This document shows positions 1 to 21,000 of a DNA stretch of 64,000 nt, in pieces; within the stretch, counting starts at the first letter, position 1; each line of letters opens with the position of its first letter. Both the position numbers and the translations under genes were made by a program. Source of the stretch: Carettochelys insculpta (Eukaryota; Chordata; Testudines; Carettochelyidae); contig NC_134152.1 of the NCBI RefSeq assembly GCF_033958435.1, positions 20,806,001 through 20,870,000 on the forward strand. The letters are read 5' to 3'. The notes beneath the pieces were generated by a model. That model saw nothing but the letters and a program-made list of their open reading frames with translations. It ran no database searches and was not told the DNA's origin.

Positions 1-7997
<7,997 letters not shown>

Positions 7998-8015
7998 CCG
8001 GGCGCGCGCAGGGGG

Positions 8016-8020
8016 TTATA
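8016..8020 (-). promoter_or_regulatory. TATA box of RPS15A
   Basis: TATAA read on the minus strand, 19-29 bases upstream of the TOP-like pyrimidine tract. Spacing favours initiation near 7991. Confidence 0.6.
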
Positions 8021-8053
8021 GGAACGCAGGCTGGTGCCAGTTGCTCTCAGGGA

Positions 8054-8063
8054 TCTCGCGAGA
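8054..8063. promoter_or_regulatory. TCTCGCGAGA palindromic promoter element
   Basis: Perfect 10-bp palindrome about 60 bp upstream of the RPS15A start. It matches a conserved CpG-island core promoter motif known to be bound by BANP when unmethylated. Binding here is inference. Confidence 0.75.
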
Positions 8064-8171
8064 CCCGCGCTCCCAGTCGCGGAGAAGCCGCCTGCAGGTC
8101 TCTCCGGCTGTCATTGGCTGGGAGCTCTGCCCGCCTCTTCTTTTGGTCCGTCCGTCAGGTATCCAATAGCA

Positions 8172-8188
8172 ACCGGAATACTTCCGGT
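8172..8188. promoter_or_regulatory. Inverted ETS/GABP site pair
   Basis: ACCGGAA, three bases, then TTCCGGT form a 17-bp inverted repeat. Each arm has a GGAA core in a CCGGAAGT-like context, as in many ribosomal protein promoters. A CCAAT box lies 5 bp to its left. Confidence 0.65.
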
Positions 8189-8399
8189 CCTCGAAGGCAA
8201 ATAGGAAGGGAGAAGCCAAAGGCCGATCACCGTGTCACAGTCGAGTCACTGCCTTTCGCCGAGGAGCGCGCTGCGCAGCCCTCGCTTCGACGGGAGGTTG
8301 CTGGTTCGCGGAGCGTTCAGCCCTGCAGGGGGAAGGACGCCCAGAGTCGGGAAGGAGAGCACCGAGTCGGGGTGCCAGATATGGGAGCTCGGTGCCCCA

Positions 8400-9729
8400 C
8401 AGTCTAGTCCTGAGGAAGCAGGGGCCTACAAACTAGAGAGTCGTAAGGCAAACTCTGTGATTTGCAGTTAGGGAACATGGTAAACTCGACACCCCAGGCC
8501 TGGAGTCATTGAATGAGCGCTGTACTTTTCAGGGGGGCGAGGCGGTTACCCAAGGGGATGGTGAATAGTGTTCCCTGTAATCTTAGTGCTTGGGCACTCA
8601 CCCAGAAGTGAGTCAAAAGCCAGCTAGCTGATTAGCAGGGAGCCCCAGCTGCAGCTAGTCTGCAATACGTGTTTCCATTGGTGGTGTGTCCTGCCCTTGG
8701 TGGACATACAATTTTTTTCACACATGGATGGAAAAAATTAAAGGGTACATTAGTCATGGGGTCAGCTCTGAGGCTTTCATATTTGAGGGGGAGAAGGGGA
8801 GGGGAAGGTACTAGTTACCCAACTCAGGAGGTGAGAACTGTGAAAGGCACGACTGGGGAGTCAGACACCCTTGCCATGTCACAGGCTGCACACAGAGAAA
8901 GCTTGCTGCCTCACACCTTTAGAAACATTTATGAGGGTCAGAGACACAGCAAGGCACTCCAGAGATCCTTCTAAGTGCTTCAAGACATAAAAGGGCAGAG
9001 CTCAGCAACCAGCACAGTCACTGGTGGGACAGGCTAGAGTGGAGCTTTGTCCTGTGCATTTTATGACATTCCAAAGATATTAGGGAGGAAAACATCAGCT
9101 AGTAAAATTGTGAATTATGCAGAAAAATTATTCAATTAATATTTGGTTTGCATTTGGAAAGAAGTAGTATGATACTTATGTATGAGCCTCATGATGTATT
9201 TTTCTAGTTCATTTGTAACTAAGGAGGAAGCCAAAGGTCATATATAAGGGTTAAACATTTTAAAATTATCAATCATGGATAATTAGGCTGAGGAGATCTC
9301 TTGCCACCAATGTTAATGTTTTAATACATTTTGGAACACCGAGGAAATAACATAAGACTCCTACACATGGGATGACCCAGGTAGCTATACAGCAATTAAG
9401 CCTGACATCCTGAGTAAAATATGAAGTTGATATGGGATTACATTGTTAAAATAAAAGAAAGGAATGTAATTTTCTGTGATTTCATGGATAATACATTTTA
9501 TGGAAAAAAATTCTGATTACAAGTTTAGCTAAGAAAGGTAACTATTCAAGTAATAGACTCTTGTAAGCTGTTTGATTTTGCACAGCAAAAAAAAAAAAAT
9601 CTATTGCTCATAACTTTCTTTGAAATGGACTGATTGTGTCCATTACAATAGGCATCTGCGTGTCCATGATCTCTGGAAAGTTTTTATACTAGTGCTGTCA
9701 GTGAGGTCTGCTACGGAACCCCCTTCAAT
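8400..9729. other. Intergenic, upstream of RPS15A
   Basis: Holds one recognisable repeat end at about 8690-8745 (CACACATGGATGGAAAAAAT, AAAGGGTACATTAG), the reverse complement of the terminus seen at 2467 and 40020. The rest is AT-rich, with a 13-A run near 9587. No gene was recognised. Confidence 0.5.
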
Positions 9730-9734
9730 AGCCC

Positions 9735-12220
9735 CTTTATAGAATCAGAACATTAGAACTGGAAAGGACCTCAAGTCAAGTCCAATCCCCTGTCCTCATG
9801 GTGGGACCAAGTACCATCTTTATCTCCGGTGTCCAATATATTCGATTGGGACACTACAGTGTGGCAGTTGGTTCACGAGCCACATGCAGCTCTTGGAGCC
9901 TTTAAATGTGGCTCATCCAAGCTGCACACATAGTTGCCATCTGCCTGCTCCGTGCCCCACCACTTGTTGAGAGAAGTGTGGTGGCAGAGTCTGCTCCTGC
10001 TGGTTCGACCCTTGGTGCTGGTCCCAGTACGGCCACAGTTTGGGTCCCTGTGCTGCTCCTGCAGTGGCACTGGTGGCTCTGGTAAGTTGCCACGTTCAGT
10101 TTGCATAACAGGGAAGGTGGCTGAGGGTGCCTGGCTCTTGGGGAGGGGTACCTGTGGTGAATACGGAAGGATTACAACCATAAGGGTGGCAATCCTTCAA
10201 TCACTATTGGGCAACACTGATCTGTATCATCCCAGCTAGATATTTATCTAACATATTCTTAAATATCAGAGAGTCTACCACTACCGTAGGCAATTTATTC
10301 CAGTGTTTAACAGGAAACACTTCCTAATGGGCAACCTAAACCTGCCTTGCTGCAATTGAAGCCCATTGTTCCTTGTCCTATCATTAGAGGCTAAGAGTAC
10401 ATATATGTTTACTGGGAAATTGACTCAATCAGGGTCATCTTTTAGGGTTCAATTTTGCACACATAGCAGGGACACATGAAATTAAACTATCGAGGTCAAC
10501 AGTAGACCACTCTATTCCTCATTCTCATGATGAACAAGGAAGGTTGACAGGAGAGTTGCTTCTGTCAATCTTCCTCAGCGTGGACAGGCAGAAAAGTCAT
10601 AGATATGATTCCAGCTACACAATTGTTCTAGCTGGAATTACATATCAAGGATTGACTTTAAGGGCTTGTGTAGACCTGCCCTAAGGAGATTAAAATAATT
10701 ATTTGTTTAATTTGGGAAAGAGAGGCTCAGAGGGAATATGACTGCAGCTTCAAAAGTACTTACAATGGTGTTACGAGGAGGAGGGAGAAAAATTAATCTC
10801 TTCTAGCTTGTATTTTTCTAGACCTTTAATCATTTTAACTCTTCTTCTTAAGACCTTCTCTAGTTTCTCCACATCTTTCTTGAAATGTGGTTCCCAGAAC
10901 TAGACACAGTACTCCAGTTGAGGTCTAATGAGTACACAGTACAGTGGAAGAGAATTTCTTATGTCTTGCTTACACTACTCTTGTTAATACATCCAAGAAA
11001 CATGACTGATTTTTTTGCAATAGTACCACACTGACTCATACTCAACTTGTGATCCACTATGAGCCCTAGCTACCTTTCTGAAGAACTTCCTATGAATCCC
11101 ACTTATTTCCTTCTAGCATGATTATGAACCATTAATAACCACTCTGTGAGCAGTCATCCAACCCGTTATGCAGCCACCTGACAGTAGCCTATCTTAAATT
11201 TGCATGACCTTATCAGGGAACTAGGGCAATACAACCATCACATGCTTTACTGAAAGTCTAGGTGTACCACATCCACCCCTTTCCCTTTACCCACAAAGCT
11301 TGTTATCCTGCGAACAGGTTGGATTGACATGGGTTGTTCTTGACAAATCCAAGTTGTTACCTATCGCCTGGTAGCTGGGCTCCTTAACTATTTGTTTATC
11401 TTTCCTGGCAGTGAAGTCAAGTTGATTGGTCTGTAATTTCCTGCATTTGCCTTATTTCCCTTTTTATAGATGGGCACTACATTCACCTTTTTATAAGTCT
11501 TCTGGACTCTAACTTCCATGACTTTTCAGGCCTTGATGACTTAAAGACATCTGTTTATAAGTAATTTTTAACTTTTTTTTTCCTATTTTAACTTTTTTAC
11601 CTACCCCTTTTACCCTAGAATTCACTGTTAGGCATCTAGTCTCCATCAATCTTGGTGAAAATGATTTGTTTTACTAAGTATCTAACTTCCATATTTTCTG
11701 TTGTTTGTCTCTCTTCATTGAGCAACAGGCCTACTCTCTCTTTGGTCTTCCTCATGCTTCTAACATACTTGTAGAATGTTTTCTTTGTTCTTTTTGTACT
11801 TTCACCTTTCTAATTTTGCCCTACAGTGTGTTTATAGTTCTCCATACTTTGACCTAATTTCCACTGATTTTTAGATGTAAAAATCTGGTTAAGCCAAGCT
11901 GCTCTCTTACCCCACTTATCCGTCATACACAGACTAGTTTGCTCTTGCACCCTTAATGCAATTTTGAAAAATTGCAAGCTCCCTTCAGTTGTTTGTCCTT
12001 GTAGTCATTTTCCCTGTGGGACCTTACCTTATAGAACTGCCAAACCCCCTCTCTTTGGTCCTTCTTGCTGGACTCTGCCAACAGAAGGTAGGCAGGTAGC
12101 AATGCATCTCCAAGAACAGGATAAATAACCTTTTTCTTCAAGTAATTGCTTGTGCATTCCAAAACATATGACTTACTAGCAGTTTCTTTGAAAGAGGAGT
12201 CAGAACTCATCCTGTGGCCA
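9735..12220 (-). mobile_element. CR1 LINE, 5'-truncated and degraded, antisense
   Basis: The left end begins ATAGAATC..ACTGGAAAGGACCTCAAG, the reverse complement of a CR1 3' tail. It continues through phrases that are antisense to the CR1 reverse-transcriptase region, e.g. CCAGAACTAGACACAGTACT (about 10894), AGATGGGCACTACATTC (about 11470) and TTGCTCTTGCACCCTTAAT (about 11940). The element therefore lies on the minus strand with its 3' end at 9735 and truncation near 12220. Stops and indels are throughout, with no usable frame. A separate repeat interrupts it at about 9815-10205. Confidence 0.8.
9815..10205. mobile_element. Insertion inside the CR1, probably hAT-derived
   Basis: The CR1 match stops at 'gtgggaccaag' and resumes at 'ctgtatcatcccagctaga'. 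Between them is about 390 bp with GAGCCACATGCAGCTCTTGG, a phrase shared with the hAT-like end near 24870. Exact termini were not resolved. Confidence 0.5.
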
Positions 12221-13774
12221 AATGAAGGACTGGCCTGTCAAAAAGCTGTTAGCCCTCACATGCTGTGTGACAGCATAATAGGACATGCAAACTATCTCTA
12301 GATGTCCACATCACCACCTACACATTTCTGTATGGGTACATTTCCCAAGAATGCAGCTGAAGGAGCCTGTACTCTTGTAGTGTGCTCTGAGAAGCAGGGG
12401 TGGAATGTTCATCAGCTCATAGCACCTCCTTACACAGGCCATGATCCAGTGGGAGATATGCTGAGGAGATGGGAAGTCCTCTCAGCAGCAAAGAGCTGGT
12501 ACCTTACAAAACATCTTTATGCATTCAACATAAAAGGCAAGGGCATGTCTAATATCCAGAGAGCGGAACATATGCTCCCTAGTATTGGCAGAGGCCTTAG
12601 GGAATACAGGCAAAAATACAAAAACTGAGGCCACCTTTGGCAGGAATGTCAAGTGCAGGCACAGCTAAACATTACTGTCAATATGGATGTTAAAGGTTAA
12701 CTAGTGGGGGCTGGCACAGACCTCCAGCTGCTGTAGGCAGCTCCAGCCAGGTGCATGCCCACCCCACCCCCCCTTTTAACTGGTTAAATATTAAGTTTAC
12801 TAGTTTATAATTAGGGATGTAAAATCCCTTTTAATTGACTGGGGTGTACAGGGGCAGCAGTGGCAAGTGCACTAAGCTCAGAGACCCTCCTGACTGATGT
12901 TATCACCACCAAAAAAAAAGTTCATTGTCCAGGAAAAGGGACAAGAGGACAAGGATTTAGACAGTGGAACAATAATTTGGAAAGCATCAGATTAAGATTC
13001 CACTGTGCAATGGGCTGCCTAACAGAGGTACAATCTTTCTAATCCTTTAAGTGATCTATCATGGTATCAGTGAATAGATTTTGAGATAAGACCTGAAATA
13101 TTATTGAGCTGGAAGATAACGTGTCCAGTCCTTTGGCCCTAGCATAAACTTTTTGACTTGGCTGTCTGGATACTTTAAAAAAAACTGCATTGTTTGGAAT
13201 CCCAGGTAAGCCATAAGGTAAAGACGCAGTTTTATGACTGCGTGGTAAATCTAAATATTGAAAAAAAAAAAAAAAAACCACGCCAGATTTGGGGATTTAT
13301 CATCTCATTTCTTGCAGTGCACCCTAGTTGAGTGCCCTCAGCATCCCAGGCAATCCAGCTATCACACCCTCTGTTTACATTTTAAAGATTCTCTGCAATC
13401 ATGGAAATTCAAGGGAAATTCTACATCAGGAAACGTTAAGTTGCTCATTAGAGAGAGCACAAAATCCAAAATTAAAAACGTCGGCTGTGAGATATGCATA
13501 CTTCATTTTCTCTAGCTGTGTCTAACTTGGTAGAGTAAAAATTTCTTGTTTAGTTTTTGTTGGTTTGGCCTTCTTTGTGACTTTCATATATGTTCTTTCC
13601 CCACAGATTTATTTACAACTCTCAAAAATTGACTTAGGTCTGTCTTAAGCAGCTACTTCTATGAAAACTGTGAGAAGCAACAGTGGAAGACATTACATTT
13701 GCTACAGAGAAAAGACATTAGTCTGCTCTTCTCCCAAGACCTTCCAGTCTTCAACAGCCAGTGCACTTCTCAGA
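12220..13774. other. Intergenic, downstream of ARL6IP1
   Basis: Contains a low-confidence MITE-like patch at 12690-12850 ('aactagtgggggctgg', 'actggttaaa', 'tagggatgtaaaatccc') and an 18-A run at 13260-13277. No gene was recognised. The 108-codon frame at 12302-12628 has no family resemblance. Confidence 0.45.
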
Positions 13775-15014
13775 TTGTCAATATAACTGCTGTTTATTCA
13801 ATCTTCACTCAAATTACAAATAAAACATTTGCTATCTTTCAGGCAGTCATTAGACTAAATGCAGTAGTTCAAGAGGAGAGACTATTCTTTAAGATAGTAT
13901 CCGTGGGCCCAGGGCTACATCTGAGGTTGAAGAATGGAAGTACTGTCAGATCACCACCCTTGCAAAGATCAACTACATTGTAAACACACCCCAGGGACGT
14001 GCAAAAGAGTAACTACAGGACAATTCTCACATTTGTATTTTAAACTAAAAGGTGACATTTACCGGTTTTACAGTTAAGACAAACAAAAGATCATTTTAAA
14101 ACAATGTTCAACTTTTAACTTGCCTCAAAGTTAACGTATCAGTTTTTACTGAGGAAACAGAAGTACACTTCTAAAAACTGAAGTCATAACTCAGAAGACG
14201 GACTTATTTACAAGAGACAGATACATCTATGAACAAGACAACAAGCATAAAACCAAAGACAGGTTACATGTCTCCACGACTACAGCAGTTTTCAAAATAA
14301 TTGATTGTTGGGTATATGTACCCTAGTCCATTTTCAACATATTTCAGTGCAATGAGTTGACATTAATGTTACAGCTAACAACTAAATTCAAAGTGTAAAA
14401 GTGTTCAGGAGCCCTATTTGGTAGAAATAGTCCGTAGTCTATTCAACTGACTATGGGAGCCAAAAGAAACTCATTATTTTAGTTAAGCTATAAATTCACT
14501 TTGAGACATTTCTGCAGGCACTTGTGCAGAATGAGTTAAACTGGAATGAAGAATGGTAATTGGTCTCTTCCCACTAGAGTCAGCCTGCCAATTAACTAGT
14601 CCTTAAATCACATACTTTGCTACTTTCCTGATGCAGAATCAGCATATTGATAGCAAGGGAAGAAGTTCATCATGAGATACTATACATACATTACAAAACT
14701 GCCAATTTTTGTGCTTTAGTACTTGCTTAAAAGATTTCCCACATGCTATGGATGTTAGCTAAATACAAGGTGGCTTCCTGTTGTATAAAATAGGCTTTTC
14801 CCCATATATGATCACCAACAGGCCACAAAACTATAAGAAAACATGAAAAGCCTCACAGCTGTTGGGAGAATGGCCTTTCTGCTGAATAGGGACCCAATTT
14901 TAAAATTAGAGCCAATGAGCAAAATAACTGCTTCTATAACATTAATTACACATGAATTCTAGAAACTGTTCCCAGGGACACCTTATGCTGCAGATTAAAT
15001 CAGCCAGTGATGTT
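13775..15014 (-). other. ARL6IP1: ARL6IP1 3' UTR (inferred)
   Basis: About 1.2 kb of AT-rich, repeat-free sequence follows the stop. The first canonical AATAAA on the minus strand is at 13798-13793, so cleavage is expected near 13775. A second AATAAA at 13613-13608 could give a longer form. Confidence 0.6.
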
Positions 15015-18000
15015 TCATTCATTCTTCTTCTCCTTTTGCTTGAGAAGTTTGTTAATCTCTCTTTTTGCCATTCCAACATACTTTGTAATGATTCCATGTT
15101 GGTTTAATCCAGGAAAGAGCAATAAGAAAGTCACTAAAAAAAAATCAGATGGCCCATAATTACTTAACAGTATATGTTCTCTTTGCTAAAAGTTCCTTTC
15201 ACCACATAGCCCCACATGCTCATTGAACCCTATTAAGTGTGCTCCATTTACTTTCAGTGGAAACGGATAGAAAGAGATCCATCAGAAAATAGTAATTTTT
15301 CAAACAAATTAGCAGTCTAGTGTATCAACTCTTGACTATCAATGTTTCTATTCAGAGGAGAGAAAATATGGTTGCATCCACTCAGCAAAATATAAACACT
15401 TACCAATAAGATAGGTGAGGAAGAGATTATGAACTTGCTGTCCTATCCAAGCAATCCCAGCAAGAGAACAGAGCATGGTCATGAAATACTAAGAACGAGA
15501 GATAAAACATTAAGTTACTGCAGTCGTGCTTGGGATTTCCCAAACGTAAAAATGTAAACAAGCCTCCAACTACTTCAGTAGGAAGTGCCCCTCACCCAAC
15601 CACAAACATTATCAGCACCATTCCAAATACACCTCCTGAGATCAGACAAAAGTTTTCATATTTTCCAATTTCAGTATCTTAACCTGTTCCTTTGTTTGAA
15701 AGGATCTTCCGCACAGATGCATTAGAGGAGTATTTCAATCTAACTGCCCCACCACCACAGAAGACTAGCTATACTGGGTCAGACCAAAGGTCCATCTAGC
15801 TCAGCACCCTGCCTTCTGACAGTGACCAATGTCAGATGCCTCAGAGTGAATAAGCAGAACAGGCAATCAAGTGATCCGTTCCCTGTTGCCCATTGACAGC
15901 TTCCGTATGCCAGAAGCTAATCAACACTGTCCCTGCTGATCCTGGCTAATAACCACTGATGGACCTATCCACCATGCATCTATCTATTTTTTTTTTAACC
16001 CTGTGTCTTTGCCTTCACAATATCCTAAGGCAACTGGTTCCACAGGCTGACTGTGCATAACATGAAGCAGTACTTTTGTTTTAAATCTTGTTGCCTATTA
16101 CTTTCATTTGGTGAGCTCTAGTTTGTTACACAAAATGAGTATCTAGCACTTCCTCATCTACTTGCTCCACACCAGTCATAATTTTTACAGACCTCTACCA
16201 TATACCCCTTTTGTAGTCTCTTCCAAATTGGTAAGTCCTAGTTGTAATCTCTCTTCATAGAGAAACTATTCCACCCCTAATTTCTTGATCTTTTCTGAAT
16301 CTTTCCCAATTTCACTGTATCTTTTTTTGAGATGGGTCAACCACATCTGCAGGTAATATTAAGAATCTAGGCATACCATGAATTTAGAGGCAACACATAT
16401 TCTGTTGCATCTACCCTTTAAATTATTACCCAATATTTTGTGTGGCTTTATTTATTTTGGACTACTGTTACACAGAGGGGATGTTTTCAGAGACATCCAC
16501 AATGACAAGATTTTTCTTGAACAGTACCAGCTAATTTAGACCCCATCAGTTTACAGATATTCATTAGTCCCTCAAGTTCCACAACAGTTTGCATTCCCAC
16601 ACACCCTCGCAGAACTTGAATTTCATGTAAGTTGGGGGCGTTCCCCACCCCCCCCCCAGCGGAACCCATGTTCTACAGACAGGAAAACAGCAGGAGCACC
16701 TGGAGCTACTTTTGAAAGTTAAGTCCTGGGTTTCTGGGGGAGGGGGGTGCAGCTGGGGAGGGTTAAGCCTGGCAGTGGGCTGGGAGGGGGCAAAGGAGAG
16801 GTGGTGAGCTGGAGCTGCACATGGGGGGTTCCAAGTGGAGCTGGGGTGGGAGTGGGATTTTGCAAATCGTGCATTTCAAGTGGTTACTGTAGTTGAGATT
16901 ATTTCCCAACATGCATTACTTTGTATTTCTTAACATGAAATTTCATATGCCATTTTGTCACCTACTTTTGAGGGATCCTTCTGTATCTCTTCACAGTTGG
17001 CTTGGGACTAAATTATCCTGACTGATTTTGTGGCAAGATTTCCAGATGATACCTCACTGGCTACCCTTTTTTCCAGATCATTTATGAATGCTGAATAGAC
17101 TAGTCACAGGACACACCCCTGGAGGACAACCACTATTTAAATAAGAAAATTAGTAGTGTAGCATCTGAAACTACTTTTAAGCCAAGATATGGCTGTGTGC
17201 GCCTAACATGACGCACTTTAAAAAGAGGAACGAAGGGTCCTGTGGCACCTTATAGATTAACAGAAAAGTTTTGAGCATGAGCTTTCATGAGCACAGACTC
17301 ACTTCATCAGATGCTGGTCTTGGAAATCTGCAGGGCCAGGTATAAATAAGCCAAAGCAAGGGTGGGGATAACAAGGTTAGCTCAGTCAGCAAGGGTGAGG
17401 CTTACTACCAGCAGTTGATCTGGAGGTGTGAACACCAAGGGAGGGGAAGCTGCTTTTGTGTTTAGCCAGCCATTCGCAGCCTTTGTTTAAGCCTGAGCTG
17501 AGGGCGTCGAATTTGCAGATGAATTGTAGCTCAGAAATTTCTCTTTGGAGTCTGGTCCTGAAATTTCTTTGCTGTAGGATAGCTACTTTTAAGTCTGCTA
17601 CTGTGTGGTCTGCGAGATTGAAGTGCTCTCCTACGGGTTTTTGTATATTGCCATTTCTGATATCTGATTTGTGTGCATTTATTCTTTTACATAGAGACTG
17701 TCCAGTTTGTCCAACGTATATAGCAGAGGGGCATTGTTGGCACATGATGGCATAAATTAAATTGGTAGATGTGCAGCTGAATGAACCCACAATGGTGTGG
17801 CTGATCTGGTTAGGTCCCCTAATGGTGCTGCTGGTGTAGATATGTGGGCAGAGCTGGCAACGAGGTTTGTTGCATGGATGGGTCCCTGAGTTAGAGTGAC
17901 TGTGGTGCGGTATATAGTTGCTGGTTAGGATTTGCTTCAGGTTGGCAGGTTGTCTGTGGGCAAGGACTGGTCTGCCTCCCAAGGCCTGTGAAAGTGGGGG

Positions 18001-21000
18001 ATCATTGTCCAGGATGGGTTGTAAATCCCTGATGATGCGCTGTAGAGGTTTTAGCTGAGGACAGTAGGTGATGGCTAGTGGTGTTCTGTTGGTTTAACTC
18101 AGGGACCCATCCATGCAACAAACCTCGTTACCAGCTCTGCCCACATATCTACATCAGCAACACCATTACGGGACCTAACCAGAATCAGCCACACCATCGT
18201 GGGTTCATTCAGCTGCACATCTACCAATATAATTTATGCCATCATGTGCCAGCAATGCACCTCTGCTATATACATCAGACAAGCTGGACAGTCTGAACGT
18301 AAAAGAATAAATGCACACAAATCAGATACCAGAAATGGCAATATGCAAAAACCCGTAGGAGAGCACTTCAATCTCCCAGAGCACACGGTAGCAGACTTAA
18401 AAGTAGCTATCCTACAGCAAAGAAATTTCAGGACCAGACTCCAAAGAGAAATTTCTGAGCTACAATTCTTCTGCAAATTCGATGCCCTCAGCTCAGGCTT
18501 AAACAAAGACTGCGAATGACTGGCTAAATACAGAAGCAGCTTCCCCTCCCTTGGTGTTCACACCTCCAGATCAACTGCTGGTAGTAAGCCTCACCCTTGC
18601 TGACTGAGCTAACCTTGTTATCCCCACCCTTGCTCTGGCTTATTTATACCTGGCCCTGCAGATTTCCAAGATCAGCATCTGATGAAGTGAGTCTGTGCTC
18701 ACCAAAGCTCATGCTCAAAACTTTTCTGTTAGTCTATAAGGTGCCACAGGACCCTTGGTTCCTGTTACAGATCCAGACTAACACGGCTACCCCTCCGATA
18801 CTTTAAAAAGAGGCTGCTTTTCAGATGGCAGGTGCTTACTGAAAGTTGTTTATTTAAGATGATCTCAGAAGTTGGGCCCCCCAAAACTGGTACATTCTTA
18901 CTGCTTAAAGTTGGCAAGAATTGAGTTCAGATAGAATCTCACACTGACAAGTGGTCTGAACCCTCCTTTGCTAGAATCATACGATAAAATGCGTTTCCTA
19001 CGCTACAAACAACAACCCCGCTTCCCCAGGGTGCCAGCAGCCACCGCATTCGCAAACATCAATATTCGCAAGGGTTCTGAACATGGAACCCAGGCGAATG
19101 TTGCGAGCCTACTGTTTAAAGAAGAATCACAATTTAAGTATTTTTTTCCTCCAGCCCCCCACCATTTCCCAATCCTCACCCCACTACACAAAACTTTTCA
19201 GGAGCAAGCATGCAAAATACCATTTTGGGCTTTTCTTCCTTCAGAGAAAAGAGACGTTTCCACCAGCCAATAATTCTGCGACGAGTTTTTACCAGGTTGC
19301 TGCAAATTTCATGGAATCTTTGCTGCTGTTCTGTGGTCCTTTTTATGAGAGAGAGAGAGAAAGGGAAATAAATTACTACAATATGAAATATTTTGAATGG
19401 AAGGTATCCTCCAATGGTCAGTTTAAAGTTCAGCATGTAAAACTGCTCAATCAGTAAAAGCAAAGAGCATGCAGAGATATTAATACATGTTGAACCTCTC
19501 TAGTCCGGAACTCTCATCTAGCAACATCCGTAACTCAGCATGATTTTAAATTACCTGGATTACCTCGTAACATAGGTGTGGCCAACCTTCCCACCAATCC
19601 TAGCTCTGCGTTCTATGCTGTTATTGAACTATAATTTACCCCAAAATATCTTCTAAGATTCCAGTAAGCAGTGGAAGTCTAGCAGCATTATCAACAAAAT
19701 GCTGACCTCCTGTTTGGCAAATTCTCCCATTCAGCACCAGTCAGGTCGTGAGGGTGCTGGATTAGAGTTTCAATCTGTACTGACGTTGAAAAGTTATCTA
19801 CACTTAAGAATGGTCTTAGTTTTGTTTAGGTTTTACATTTCCTTAAATTATTGCTCATTTTATTGCGCACCCTATCTTTATCGATATATTGTAATACTTG
19901 GAATTTGTTTTCAAATTCACCATACAGTTTGTCTTAAACAATTCTTTCAAGGGCAATTAATGCAAAAGGCTTACATAGTGCTACATTAGAGCATGCACAA
20001 GAGAGGACCACTGATGTTTTATCAGTTACCAAACCTGGCCACACTAAAATATATATCTATGCAAGAGTATCAGCTAAGTACCCATACATTTTTATCCTGG
20101 CATTAGCCAATTATCCCAATTTAAATTTTGGTTTTGTTTTTTTTTTAATCCAGTAGATAACTTTCTAGAAGAGCACAGCAGGCTTGGAGAGGGTGGACCA
20201 GTGCAGGCTGCTCCAGTTTCTGCTAGTGCGGTGAGGGAGAGGTAACTAACTGCTGCTGTAGCCCTGTGCCTATCCCACCTCCTATGGTAATCCCCCAGTT
20301 TGCACTGTTTAAAGGAGCGTGCTTTGGAGAATAGCACTGGTTCCCCTGGACCCTGCACTTAGGGCACTGGGGGCATGGGTTGTCTCAGGCCTTCAGCTCC
20401 TCTAGTAATAGCTTTGTATACACAACTGAACTGATAGTAGCCACTCAATTGCCCATTTTGACCATTTTAATAAATAGAAAAGCTAAGGGGTTTGTGTCCC
20501 GTTTTGACTCTACATACCATTTATTAGAGCCAAAAATTCTAGGAGCAAGAGCAGGAACAAGATAGTCAGCCAGACACACGAACATGACAAAACAAGAAAC
20601 ACCTGAAAGAACAGAAGGATCCAGGTAGTATATCATCCTGTAAAGAAAAGGCAAATGTAAAAATGCTTGCTTGGGGATTTCTGAAAATTCAGTTAAATCT
20701 ACCTCTTTAAATTGCTTTGTTTAAAAGGATATCTGAGTTCAACATAAAATTTAGATTTAAAAACTTTAAACAGTTAAGTGCTTCAGTGATTTTAAGAAAA
20801 ACAAAAAGACCACAGAACTCTCCCTCAAATTACCATCGGCTGAAACATCGCTGCACTGAGCGAGCACAAGTGAAAACAACAAATGCACAAGTGAAACCAA
20901 CTTCTGTCTTCTCTAAAATAAGGCACTTGTAGTGAAAAGTATAGCAGGTCAGACCCAAACAATAGTTGTATTTAAGACGAGTCTACCCTGTAAATGATCA

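Larger units (their letters stand above)
17229..18799. mobile_element. Penelope-like element, two copies head to head
   Basis: One insertion bounded by a perfect 14-bp repeat, ACTTTAAAAAGAGG, at 17215-17228 and 18800-18813. The left arm is minus-oriented (3' end outward, at 17229). The right arm is plus-oriented (3' end at 18799, ...CTAACACGGCTACCCCTCCG). The two meet near 18097 and both are 5'-truncated, the right one more. Head-to-head partial copies are a known habit of Penelope elements. In ARL6IP1 intron 4, next to the CR1 fragment. Confidence 0.8.

Noticed and set aside
8000..8471. Divergent gene from the RPS15A CpG island
   Set aside because: Frames of 79-97 codons exist on plus, but none has recognisable protein character or a clear donor in phase.
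17229..18799. Inverted repeat as a CRISPR-like or prokaryotic inverted element
   Set aside because: The arms encode Penelope GIY-YIG sequence and have a retrotransposon 3' end; the surroundings are plainly vertebrate.
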